Origin: Asterochloris sp. CNOR1
Taxonomy: Eukaryota; Chlorophyta; Trebouxiophyceae; Trebouxiales; Trebouxiaceae
Direction of reading: 5' to 3'
DNA length: 64,000 nt
Assembly (NCBI GenBank): GCA_963969365.1
Contig: OZ017756.1
Coordinates: 372,001 to 436,000, forward strand
Positions within the stretch are counted from its first letter, which is position 1. Every line of letters starts with the position of its first letter. Positions 31,865 through 44,200 of the stretch are shown piece after piece. A program made the position numbers and the translations under genes. A model generated the notes under the pieces. It did no database searches, was not told where the DNA came from, and saw nothing but the letters and a program-made list of their open reading frames with translations.

Positions 31865-34281
31865 TCATTGCACTGTTGGCTGTGAGGCCATCTCGACATC
31901 ATTGTCGGTGTGCTTTGTGTGACCGCGGGGAGGGCCAGATGCGCCCCTGTCGCGGAGCTCACTGCCCACCATGAAGAAGCCGGGATGGAGTGTTGTATAC
32001 ACCCCGACGGCTATGATCATGAGCAGGCTGCAGGACGCACAGTGTCAGTCTTTGCAGAGCAAGCCTGGTGGCGGACTTTGCTGCCTTCTATGATGCAAGC
32101 ACGCAACACCTCCCAGCCTCTTCCAGACACCGGCACATCCCTCACCTATCAAGCACATAGAAATAGCCCTCCTGGACGGCCAGCCTTGAATAAAAGCCAC
32201 CTCCGAACTCGATAACTCTGTAAAGATTCCGGGTGAAAAGCAAAATAATTGTGACGTAGAGCATGACGAAGACGGGCACCAGCTGACGCCTGCAGCCAGA
32301 AGTGTAGACATATGAAAAAGGTCAAGCATAAGGCCAGCACCCACATGACTGTTGCCAAGATGGTGCATCAAGCATTGTCCTTGTCAGAGACAGAGGCTGG
32401 GCAGGGTGCAGCCAGACACTGAGAGCAGGGCCAGATTGCCAGGCAGATGCAAGTCTGCTGTGACAGACAAGCGAAAAACCCTGCTCACACTTTAAACAGG
32501 CCATATTTGGGCCTCATATGGACAAAGACGGTCAGTACGCTGAAGACGATGAAGAAGAAGAGCTGGAGCGCAAGCCCAGCCAACAACAAGTTTTTGCCGG
32601 ACTTGGACTGAGACACACCCTGTGCAGAGGTTGATACACCTGCGCCTGCGCCCTGCAGGCCAGCACACATGTTTTCATACATACATGTCGATGCAGTGCC
32701 CACAGACTGCCTCTGCAAGGTGCACTTCCTCATGTCACTGGTGTCAGCAGGCTACATGGGCAACACATTAAGGTCTGACTAGTGCCCAAAGCTTGCCTGC
32801 AGAGCACAATCAAACTGGGGTGTAATGCAAGGGCTGAGTGTCACACCTGAATGCCCAGTGAGAAGATATCTGAGGAGAAAAAGAACCAGGACACCACGCG
32901 ATGCTTCTTTGTGGATCCAGTCGCCAGCTGCACCAACCTCCCTGAACAAAGACAGAACAGGGGTCAGACCAGCAGGTGGTCTGACTGCTACACCAAGCAG
33001 CGGTAAGCCTCACGAGGTCACCCTGAATGAGCTGCCCAGAAGGAAAAGGCTGGACGACACGCCCAGACTTGCCGCCGCAACGCAGCAACACGCAGCTGAT
33101 CAAGCAAAGGCTTGCCTACAATCGGGCGACAAGCCCAGACTTGCCGCCGCAAAGCAGCACCACGCAGCTGATCAAGCAAGGACTTGCCTACAACAACGTA
33201 GTTTAGGAGCGCCAGGAACACGGGCGCCACCACCAAAAACACTGCAGGGCAGCAACAGAAGCTGTTAAAGAATGTTCAGCAACTTGTGAAGACCAGAGAG
33301 AAGCCACGGCTGGCAACAGGCACCCATGGGGTCACCAGCCCCAGGCTGAGAAGACAGGCAGAAAGCTAGGTTTCTGTCACCCTCCAGTGCCTTGATATGT
33401 GTGCACCAGCAGCATTCTGATGTGCAGACAGGGTCCAGAAAGCTGTGCATGAGCAGGGATCTGAACAGTGTTGCTCACCTTGCATGGACACGTAGCCAGG
33501 ATAGCTGGGCTTCTTTATGACACTTATGCGACACCCGAACCCAGAAATCTCTAGCATGCAGAAGAATGTGCAGATCCACATAAACTTTGTCCTGGTGATG
33601 ATGTTGACCTGTAGGCGCAGCAAAGTAGAGGTCTGGCTGGAGGCATGCAGGAGCAATGTGCTTGTGCTATATGTTGAACACATGACGCGCTCCTGCCGGC
33701 AGAGCTTTGGCCTGACCCTCATGTGCTGGCAGGGTGGACGGGCAGGAGCACTCTCCAGGCAGCAAATGCTTTCACAAAGAGAAGGTTGTAGCTGGCCCCA
33801 AGCTGCACAGCATGCCAACTGTATCAGGTCAGAGGGACTCAGGCAAGTGCAAAGGCCCCAGGACTTGTACAGGGTGCAGACAGCTGGCTTTGCTCATGCC
33901 AGGGCAGCATGTGAATGACAGACCCTGCAGCTGGCGCACGACACCTACAGTGGTGTGCATGCTTGCAATGCTGAGTCAGAGTAGTGTTTGTCTTGGTGCC
34001 AGGCAAAAGGATGTTGTGCCCAAGATGATCGTCAAGTGTATCTGTCAGGCAGCAGGCTCGTCAACAATGCAACCACTGGAGCTGCACCAGAGCATCAAAG
34101 TGTCACAGCCAAGCAAAGCACACAACCAAAAGTCTGATGTCTCCTGACGCACCACAGAGACAATGATGCCTGCAACGCCAAAGCAGCAGAGCGCCACAAT
34201 GGCGAGTGCCATGCTGGGCCAGAACTCGAAGTAGCCGATGACATCAAGATAGTGGTTGCCAGTAGAAGTGTGGTTGACCAT
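31865..34281 (-). CDS. RTA1-like seven-TM protein (lipid-translocating exporter family)
   Basis: Membrane protein of the RTA1 family, best known from fungi, where members are linked to lipid movement and resistance to toxic sterol- or sphingolipid-directed compounds. Exons on the minus strand: 34153-34281, 33479-33608, 33188-33241, 32847-32941, 32491-32652, 32146-32282, 31865-32027; these join in phase to 289 residues, a normal size. Hydrophobic segments include FWPSMALAIVALCCFGVAGI, FMWICTFFCMLEISGFG, FLVVAPVFLALLNYVVVG followed by RL, WFFFSSDIFSLGIQ, NLLLAGLALQLFFFIVFSVL, VPVFVMLYVTIILLF with FTRNLYRVIEF, and LLMIIAVGVYTTLHPG. The RNLYRVIEF block and APVFLALLNYVVVGR are family hallmarks. 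The intron after 33188 has a GC donor (AG|GCAAGT), required by phase. The tail after the last TM is short, charged and probably cytosolic. The substrate is not visible. Presence in an alga could mean old inheritance or transfer from fungi. Confidence 0.9.
33061..33193 (-). repeat. 72-bp tandem duplication carrying the RTA1 GC donor
   Basis: Two copies starting GCCCAGACTTGCCGCCGCAA (33061 and 33133), about 93 percent identical, period 72. Each includes the minus-strand donor string GTAGGCAAG. The copy next to the exon has GCAAGTC; the distal copy has GCAAGCC. The period is a multiple of three and both copies are open in the exon's frame. Confidence 0.92.
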
Positions 34282-35203
34282 GGCTGAAGGGTGATGTTGT
34301 CTGCATTGTCAAGCAAGCAACATATGTCCAGTCATGCTGCCTGACAGCGCTGAAGGCTGCGCTGTGCATAGGCTGCTGCTGCAGGAGGCTCCTTGACTGC
34401 TATAGCCACCATTGACATAGGTTTAAAGGCAATTGTGGATGACTGTGAGTCAAACAGCACACAAAACTTACCAGGCGAGCGTAGGGAATGCCGGTCCCTT
34501 GTTCAACACAGATGAGGCTGCTGCTGGAGACAGGGTCTGGGTGACTAAAACCGTCACAAGGTCATCTGCTGTGGCACCTGCATTGTTGCACCTTTACATG
34601 TGGGTAGTCCAGCAGAGTGTGTGCTGAAAGCCAGGGACACATGATGCCCCTCATGAGGATGCCATTGTGCAGTGCAGCCACGCTAATTTCTCACAGATCC
34701 TCATGCTGGCACACCTTGGAAGGCTGCTTGCAAGACATATGCACTTGCAGAGGCAGGTAGCATCTCCAATGCACACACAGCAGACGGAAATGCACGTATA
34801 GAGAAGCATGGCCGATCATGCAGGCTCACCAAGTGATTTTGAGAGTCCCAGCAGGCGCGACTGGCAGCTCTTCAGGCCTGAGACAGGGACAGAAGAAATG
34901 AAAACATGTTTACTTGCTGATCAAGATGACCCAACGTGGCGCACATTTTTGGGGCATATCCTTGCTGATGGAATCCGATCCTCATGGCGCAGAAGTTGAT
35001 GCATGCAGCTTCAGGTATCACCTTGTACTGGATTCAAGCAGAGAACTTCTAGTTGCGGAGCCTGCAATGCAAGGACATGCAACCAGACTCGTGGCTCCTT
35101 CTGGCCAGACCACTGGTATGACACTATTTGGATGATGCTAGGACATGACAATCTATCCACATGAAATCAACAGAGTTCAAGATTTTCAACATGGCAGTGA
35201 ATG
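34282..35203. other. Intergenic between RTA1-like gene and GWD, no supported gene
   Basis: Both neighbours point left. The stretch should hold the RTA1 promoter and the GWD 3' UTR. Short open frames at 34433-34627 and 34808-34999 (plus strand) show no recognisable motif, hydrophobic pattern or splice partner. Confidence 0.5.
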
Positions 35204-38200
35204 TCACTGCTGTGGCCGTGTCTGGACCACCACAACCTCCCCGTCAGCTGTCAGGACACCCTCGATGTCCTGGGGGCCGCCCATGGCCTGCTCAATCAGC
35301 AGAGCCGCCAACGCAATGCTGCTCAGCTGCGCATGCCGATAGGCAGCATCGTTCACCAGCTTGTCCTGTGAGTAGTCCACCCTCACAGCCTCAGGCCGCT
35401 CAGTGGGGACTGAGTCGAAGAGTCCTGCCCCGGCAAACCTGCAGAGGTGTGGACATGAGGCTGTGAGCAGTTCGGCCACAGGGAAAGGTCCTACCATACA
35501 GAGGCTGGACCAGAGCTGACTGGCTGGACCAGAGCTGACATTGCCTGGCTGTGCAATGTTGCCGAGTAATATCTGACGCACCAAAGGGTCACTGGTGGAG
35601 TCCCCTGGGAGGCCCAAGGGACACTAGCAGAGTCATTTGAGACCCCGGTCAACTGAGGGCAGGCCTAGTGCCCCTCGCACCAGCATACAGACACCTGCTG
35701 AGGTCCGTGCAGGCACCGCAGGAGGTCATCTGTGGGGCAGCCCACCAAAGCAGGGCTGGCATGTGGGCAAGCATGCATGAGAGGTCCAAGTCCTGGCACA
35801 TTTCCAGTTCATTTGCAGCAGCATGCCACAGCCAGCCTGTGCCAGCGCAAGCTCGGCAGAGAAAGGTCTGCACTGGCAGAGACATGGCTGCAGTGGCAAG
35901 TGCACAAGATGCTCTTCTGGGGAACTGACTGCCTGCGCTGGAGACTTCCATGGGATTCACTTACGATGCCACTCATGCGGGCCTCAGGTTTTAGTTGTTC
36001 GATACCAACATGGGCTGACTCCGGTAACCCATGGCAGCCCACCAGGTGAACCCTACAAGCGCATTCCTCACCCTTCCAGGTCCTCGCCATTGGAGTCTGA
36101 TCGGCAATAGACAGCCCCCTCAAGGTCATCCGGGTCCATTACCAGCGCTACTGACTTGCTGGGCAGGCCCAGCAGCTGCACAGCCTCTTTGTGCATGTCG
36201 CGGACTGCATGGGCAGGAAGACCCTGAGACAGAAATCCATTGGTACAAGGCCCTTGAGAGGCGCGGCATGATCATGGATGCTGAAGAGCCTGCATGCCAT
36301 ACCAGCCCGGCAGCTTCACACTGATTAGCCACCAGCTCAGCACTGAGAGATGCTGCAAGGAGACCGCTCCATGGGCAGGCAATTACGCATCAGCCTGCCC
36401 TGGAGGCTGCCACAATCACACCCAAAGAAGCGCAGCACAAGCTCTGCTGGCAGCAGGGTGCGCTCCGATGGCCGCATCCACCAACAGGACAAGTGCCTCA
36501 CACCTGCATCTGCCGGGCTGCCAGCTGCGGCTGCCTGCTGCAGCAGCTGCTGCAGGGCAGCCTTGCTGACCACCGCCCGCAGCGCTGAGCCAGGGAAGTT
36601 GCCGACCAGCGCCTCACCCAAGCCCACCACCAGCTCAATGTATACCTCATCTTTGTTCCCTGCGAGCAGGCACAGTGTACATCTCGACTTTGTTCCCTGT
36701 GAGCAGGCACAGCGTACACGTCGTCTTTGTTCCCTGTGAGCAGGCACAGTGTAAGTCTTGTCTTTTTCCCTGTCAGCAGGCACAGGCAGAGTGGTGCAAG
36801 AGCCTGCAATCAGGTGTCAGATCTAGCCTTTCACACACTGGAGGGGTCGTGCTGTGTTGTAAAAGCAAACACTCACCTGTAGCCGGGTACACGCTGGGGA
36901 CAGTCACTTAGTGCTGCACTGGCAGAGCAGCATGCCTCAGGTTTGTTTGCGGACAACCTGAGCCAGCCTCTCAAGGCCATAGTCAACAGTGTCAGGTAGG
37001 TTGATATGCATACCTGTGGCTGGGTGGACGGTGTGGGCCGCAATCCATAATGCGCAGGCAGGACAGCCTACATATGGGCAGCCATCTGCAGCTCCCCATG
37101 TCCCAGTTCACCTGTTGTTGGGTGGACTGTGTGGGCCACAAAGGCATGCTGCGCAGGCAGCACCGCCTGCAGCAGGACGGCCATCTGCAGCTGCCCATGG
37201 TCCAGTCCCGCCTTCCTCAGGCTGAGCACGGCACGCTCGTTCCACTTGGAGGCCCACACTGCCTTGATGGCTGCCCACAACTGGCCCCAGCTGTCAGAAG
37301 GCACCGCCATGCCTGCATCAGCAGGTGCCCGATGAGACAACCAGACTTGTTCAGCACTGCCTTAGAGCAGACAGCTTGTTCCATGCGGAGGCCGACACTA
37401 CTTTTGGTGCCCGCATGTGCTGCTCTGGTGTCTGAAACAGAGTGTTCCCACTCTGCAAATGCGAGACCAGCACTGCATACCCCTGTTTGCATATGTCTCA
37501 GGCTGGGCAGCCGCATCGTACGTACTGACACGTCACAAGTGCACCTCTGCACGCGGCTGGTCGTCTGCCTCACAGTCAGCACACTGCAAGCCCCTCTAGA
37601 GGGACGCCCTGCCTGCCTAAGCACTGCCCGCCGCCCACATGGAGCAAGGGCCTCAGGTGCATGTCGTGATGCCCTTCCTGCTGAGATGCACCCAACCCCT
37701 TCTCTCACAGCTCAGCAGGTTCCTTCAGCCCCCATCACACCAGTGCAACACCCAGAAAGCGCATGGTGCTCCGCCTGTTCAGTCCTGCTGGCTCTTTGGT
37801 AGGAACTGCTCATGTGATTGAGCAGGCTCCTTGAGCACAGGCTGTCAGCGGCAACACCTGAAAGGGCCTCCACCCTGTGCCGCCGTGCAGACAGTCACTC
37901 ACCCTCCCGCTGGCAGGTCGCCAGCACCTGCTCCCGCAGCTGCGCAGGTTCCCTGAGCCTCAGCACCGCTCGTCGAAGGCCTGCCAGCTTGCCCTGGGCA
38001 GCCTCGCCAGCCAGCCCCTCCAGCTCTGTTCTGACCTCAGCATTGCTGGAGTCCCCAAGCACTTGCTCAAATGTTCCAAATGGCAGCGCCACTGAGGCAG
38101 GTAGGCCAACCCAGGAGGGTAGCTTGCCCTGCAGGCAGGGAGCAGGGCAGTGGTTTTAGTATGATGTTTCATCAGCGCTGCTCATGCAGGTGCAAAATGC

Positions 38201-41200
38201 TGGCATGCCTGTTCATGTGAGCAGTCTGGCTGCAGACCTGTGCCCATGGCATGCCACTGCAACACCAGTGCCCAGAGATGCCAATGGCTCGGCTGGCTGT
38301 TATAGGCGGCCTGCTGACTGCTTTGCAACTTGCCAGCAATGCAGTGCTTGCTGTCAGCTGCACATGCACACAAGTGACCAGTCCCTTGTAGGTTGCCTGC
38401 AGTTCCCTTACTTGCAGCTGCTGTGTGTTGAGTGACTTGGCGCCAACATATTCCCCGCTGAATGAGCTGCCTGGCACCGCAAACTGCCCACACCAGCTGT
38501 GCAGCTGCAGCGGGGTTGGGCGCAGCTGTTCCTTGCTGTCGCCGAAAGCCTCCTGTTCCTCAACCTTGTCGCTGAGCTGAACATCAACATGGGCGCCTCC
38601 CTGCAGAGCGGTGTACCCATGGAAAGAGCTCACACGCAGTTGTCACACAGGTTGGCCCTGCCTGCTTGAGGTCAGGCACACATCTTGGCACAGTGTGGTA
38701 GGCCACAACGTCCTGTCGACGGGGCTGCCCAAACAGTCCAGTTCTTCAGCCTCCATTCTGACGGTCCCAGACTTGTGACCCTGGTCAGCCCCTGTAACTT
38801 TGTATTGATATCACCAGCAGGCAGATGGTGTCAGACTGCGGCATCCAGTGCTGATGATGGCAGCGTGGCAGCAGCTTGTTCAGCACATATGGCAGCAAGT
38901 TGCGCAGCCAAATGCTTGCACCCAAAGACCAGACCAAGGCGGCCACCTGGTCTATGTCACAGCTGCAGCAGTGATACGGACCATGGGGATCAGGGTGGCA
39001 CTGACCACTCTATATCTGTAAAGCTGCGGCCTTTGGCTGATCATGGCTCTGCCAGAGCAAAAATTCAGCCACTCTTAGTTTAGACACCTTACCTCAGCAA
39101 TGCTAAGCTGCACAGCCTGACCCTCCAGCTGTGCAATGTGCGCCACCTCCTCCGGGTCAAAGCAGGCTGCAAAAATGACGCCGCTGTTTCGGGCGCGCAC
39201 GGCCGCGTGGCACAGCACATCTGGGTTGTCAGGCGTGATGGCCGCCACTGCACCCTGCAGTGGGCGTAACAGCCTTGACAAAGGGGACTGGTGGCTGCCC
39301 CTGCACCCTCTGCATCACGCAATGCGATTTGATGCAGGCACAAACTGCTGGCTGGGTCAAAAGCACAAGACGGGACATGCAAACGACTCGATGGGTCTAC
39401 ATGATGAGTCAGAGAGGGGCCCCATCTCTCCCCTTCCCTGCTTATCAGCTGCAATAGCAGCGACTGTAAGGTCTTCACAGGGCTGCCGCTGACCTACAAA
39501 GTTCGCATCCCTGGCAGGCCCACATCTGTTGGGTGCTGGTCAAGAGCATTCTCCACCACAAGTCAGATCTGTCTCACCTGAAAGAAAGTGTGCAAACTTG
39601 GTGCTGAGGGCCATGGCAAAGGCAACATCTCAACCCACTCAAAGGCAGTGTGTGTGAGCTTGCCCCCAGCGCACTTGTGGCGCAGCAGAACTTTCAGCAT
39701 GGCTGTGCACGACGCTCCTTGCTCTGGACAACTCTGGCGACCCTGTCATTGCCCAACTTTGTGCAGGTGAGCAGTAGGCAGGGCCCCTGCTCACTGCCCA
39801 CAGCATGCGCCTGTACATCTGGCACATCAGGCTACAACTCACCTCAGGAATCTCATCCTCCCCGCCCACCAGCTGCACCAGCAAAACGGTGGGCTCCTCA
39901 TATCGCTGCTGCTGCACATCGGCAAGTGAGGCAGCCACCACCACCCTGCCGCGGCACTGCCCCTGTCCAGCGCTGATCACCTGCCAGCTGCTCAGGCCGC
40001 CTGCCTCTCGCAGCAGGGGGTCCACAATGGACAGCACCTACACACCAATGCAGACATGCTTGTCAGGGCCCACAACTGTGCCGCTTGTTGAATGTCCAGG
40101 CCGCCTGCCTCTCACAGCAGGGGATCCACAATGTATAGCATCTGCACATCAGTGCAGACATGCTACTTGCAGGGTCTTGCAAGGTGCCAGCTGCTGCCAG
40201 CTGCCCATCAACGAGTCACCATGCTCGCCCTTAAAGAAGAGCATCCTGCCAGTTGCCTCACGCTGCCTGAACCCAGCTGCAGGTGACCAGGGCAGCACCT
40301 GCAGCTGGGTGGAGACACACATGTTGCACACACCGACAGGGCAATCCTGTCTTTTGATCTGTCAGTGTAGATGGCCCAGTCAGCCTACCTGAGACAGGGG
40401 CGCTGCAGCAGTCCCTCGCACAACCTCCTCAGCAAAAACAGCTGTGGAGGCATCTGCCAGCCCCAGTGCCCTGCCCAGCATGTCTGCGGTTGGCTGCAGA
40501 ACTGCGCTGTATCGCTGTGATGTGCCTGCCAACTCTCGGCGCAGGCGGTCGATGGCCGCGTGGGCTCGCAGGGCGCTCTCCTGGCCATCAGCAGTGCTCG
40601 CAGCTGCCTGCAGAAGGGGGCATCAGAGGTCGAGAGCTGATGCAGAAGACCCATCAAAGGTTACCACTGTCGGCGCTGCACTGTGCGCTTCTTGATTGTC
40701 GGCCTGTACGGCAGCCTGCACAGTTGACGGTGGCAAGCATCTGACCGATAGCCCCTGCAGTTGCAGATTGACATGTAGCGCCTGAGCTACTGGCTGCAGC
40801 TCTATACTCTGTTTCAATGAGAGGTAACACTGACATCACAACACAGGCAGTCAGTGGCTGGGTCAGCTATAGGGCTTGCGCTCCTGGCCATCAGAAGTGC
40901 CTGCAGCTGCCTGCAAACAAGCAAATCATAGCTTGTGGTGACGTGAGCAAAATTTTCGTTACCAGTCAGGCCACAGTAATGCAAGGGATGCCTCCAGAGG
41001 CAATGACTGCATGATCATGCAAGCTGCCTTGCCAGTCATCACCAGGTGCAGCCGCCTGCACACCAGGAACACAGCAGGACGTCCCTGAGAGCCGGCACCA
41101 GTGCCTGGTGGCTGCCCTGGACAGGCAGGCTTTCCCATCATAGACATGCAAGACCCTGACTGTGAGCATGAGGAACTGATATTCACCTGGAGATCCCTGA

Positions 41201-44200
41201 AAGCCAGCACCAGCTCCTGATTGCTGCCTGTGGACAGGCAGGCGTTCTCAGCGCAGGCAGCGCAGATCTGCAGCAGCTGCGGCAGCTGGTCAGTGCTGCC
41301 AGGCTTGGCTGCACTCCGTAGCTGCTCCAGGGCTCCCTCAACAGTTGTCCTGATGGCGCCGTCTAGAGCAAGGTCGAGGTATACCAGGTCTCTGCAGAGG
41401 CACATCGTACAGTGAATGCAGGGCTAGCCACTGCCTGAATGTCTTGGCAGGGGCAATACAACGAGGAGCATGCATTGCAAGGCCGCAGGAAAATGAGGTG
41501 TGTCTCTGCCCCGACATGTCACTCAAATGGGCTTTGACTGCATGTGGCACCTTGCAGCGCATGACCTCTGCTGTATTGGCAATCAGATCAGTGTGCTGCA
41601 TCAACTGCAGAGAAGTCTGCATAGCCTCTCGCCTTCGTAGCTCATTGCTGGGAGATGTGGAGGGAAGATGCTTGCTCTGACACAGTGTGAGGTGCCCTCT
41701 TCCCAGAGAGTCATCTTCAGGGAAGCTGCGCTGATGGCCAGGCCAAGCAAACAGGCTGGCAGCACATTTCTTGCTGACCCAGATCTGTGGTGTGTGGCGA
41801 TCACCTGCTGCGGATATGCCACAAACCCACCTGATGCGCCCTCCACAGCCTTGATTGCCCTGCTGCAGCAGTGGCAAGAGCTCCTGCCGCGTTTCCAGCA
41901 GAGCTTTCAGAGCCTGCTCCACCTGGTCCAGGCTGTTCAGCTGCTGGGCTGCCTACAGGTCAACAGTGGCAGCGTGTGAGGCAGCAGGTAGGCCAATGGG
42001 CATGCATGTGAGCCTGCACGACCACAGTTGGCCGTATGGCAGTCAGGTCTTCCAAGCTGAACACATGAGAGTGCACACAACGTAAGCCCCACATGCGTGG
42101 TGATGCAGCTGTCCAGCAGCCATACCACTGCGGCAGACCTTCTGACCAAAGAGCACTGCAGAGACAGCCCAGCTGACTCCAAGATTGTAAAGCTGCTGAG
42201 TGGCCAGAGCCATGCAACAAGCCCTACCTGCAGTTGCTGGTAAGCCATGCACTGTGCCAGCAGCTTCTGCAGACGCTCTGCAGGGATGCCTGGCACAGGC
42301 TCAACCGCCACAGCCTTGCCCTTCATGGACACCTGGCTGTAGCCCAGCACAGCTGCTGCGGCGGACTGCAGGTCTGCTCCGGAGTGAATGGCCTGCAGGA
42401 GAGGGTGCTCATCAGAACCCAGACCTGTGTCCCTGCCACAACATAGCTTTGTTCCAGCATGCAGGCTGGCACTGGAGTGCCGCTTCAGGCCAAATATCGT
42501 GCAGCAGGGAGCCTAGACAGATGCAGCACCACCAACGTGGCCCTCCTGGCCAGCCAGCATTGGTGCGCAACAGGAGGGCCTACCTTGAGGGTCTGCAGGT
42601 AGGCAGTGAGATCCCTCAGCAGGCCCTCTGTCTGCTCCTGCTTGAAGTGAGGCTCACTCCTGATGGGTCGGTCAAAGCTGGCAAGGCGCTCTGCAGTTAT
42701 GTTGGCAGCCTGGCAGACAATGCAAAGGTGAGTAGGCATGCGACTGTATGTTTGTAAGTCCTGAAGAAGACATCAAGAATAGCATGCTGCTAGGAGCAGC
42801 ATCCTGCAGGACACTGAGGCAATGCCCTGGAAGGCAGCATGTTTGTCTTGGACGCCAACAGGCAACTGGTTGTGCAGCAGTCCCTGGCAGCACATAGGCA
42901 GTGCAGGGATGCAGACAACTGCTGCACTCACGTGCAGTGTGTCCCAGTAGGCCTGGATGTCCAGCCCGGCCCTGATGTAGGCGATCAGAGCCTCACAGAT
43001 CACCACATCGTCTGGGCTGGTGTTGTTGTGCAGCTTCTGGTGCCACTCCTCCATCATGCCTCCCTGCACATGTCAAGCTGCCCCAGTGGAGTTCAGATGA
43101 GAATGACAGAAACTGTTGAATGGCGCAGGCTTTGGGACATGCCAAAATGCTGCAGCCTACGATGTGGGAGTCGCTGTGCAGCTGCTCACAAACTCCTCCG
43201 TCAGGCCTTTTCTGCACTCCCCAGGCTGTCCTTGTAGCAATGGACATGAGCTGTCTGGCACAGGATCTTGCACTGGAGAAGCAGGGCAAGACCCTGTGCC
43301 AGACAGCTGCAGGCCACACTACAGCATTGAGTCTGTGCATACATGTGCAACTTCTCAGGCACTTCCTGCACCTGGTATGAAGTGACAGGATCTGAACGAC
43401 AAGCTCTGCTGCAGGTACTACCCATCGCTTCTGGGGCTGGGCTTCCATGATGCTCTGCAAGAGGAGGTATACTAGTATTGCAACGAAGGCTGTGTATGCC
43501 ATCTGCACACAGCAGCTTACCTAAGCGTCCTGTTTGAAGTGCAGAACCAGGACCTTGTGCTTGAAGCACTGCCTCAGTCTGGGCTGCGACACGTCAGCCT
43601 ACAGAGCATTGCCCCATACAGCATGGGCACCTCACCTCGCCATTGTCACTGGCCTGCTGATAATCATAGACTCCTGTTTTGCTGCTCCCATCTGGTGCCA
43701 CAGCTGGCAGTGTGCCACATGGCGGTGTCCAATGAGCGCCTAGGCCGCCGGCCTCACCTTTGCATTGTTCTTGGACTGCACAACCAGAATTTCATCCCTG
43801 ATGCGCTGCCCCAGATCGCCCTGGCCCCCACGTCCCACAGCTGCCAGCCCCAGCAGCAGCTGGTCCCGCAGGTCTGTCCTCTGGTCAAACAGCTGCGCCA
43901 TCAGGGCCGTCAGGCGGTCCTGCGCAGCAGCAGACTGCAATGTGAAGGGAACATATTTTGAATATGGAGGAAGTGAACTGAACCCCCAATTGACAGTGTA
44001 GTGTGCCACCCCAGCAGAAGCTTTGTTCGTCAGGTCTGCCTCTGAACAGATGGCTGCAGGATGATGGCTGTCGGCTGGTCTTCCCAGCTGCAAGCTGTGG
44101 CGGCAGCCAGACAGCATCAGAGGACCTCACCTGTGCAGCACTGATCTCGCGCGGCTTGACATTGTAGTTTCGGTTCCAGGTGAGCAGACGGGCTGAGCTG

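Noticed and set aside
36337-36783. Open frame reading through the whole 37-bp repeat array into the GWD exon
   Set aside because: The units look like repeated acceptors. The extra peptide (Cys/Arg-rich) has no place in the conserved GWD domain.
37050-37802. 250-codon plus-strand open frame
   Set aside because: It overlaps a conserved GWD exon (VWASKWNERA) on the other strand and several introns. High GC makes such shadows common.
43120-43400. Plus-strand open frames across the GWD hairpin
   Set aside because: They lie in an intron and reflect the inverted repeat and base composition only.
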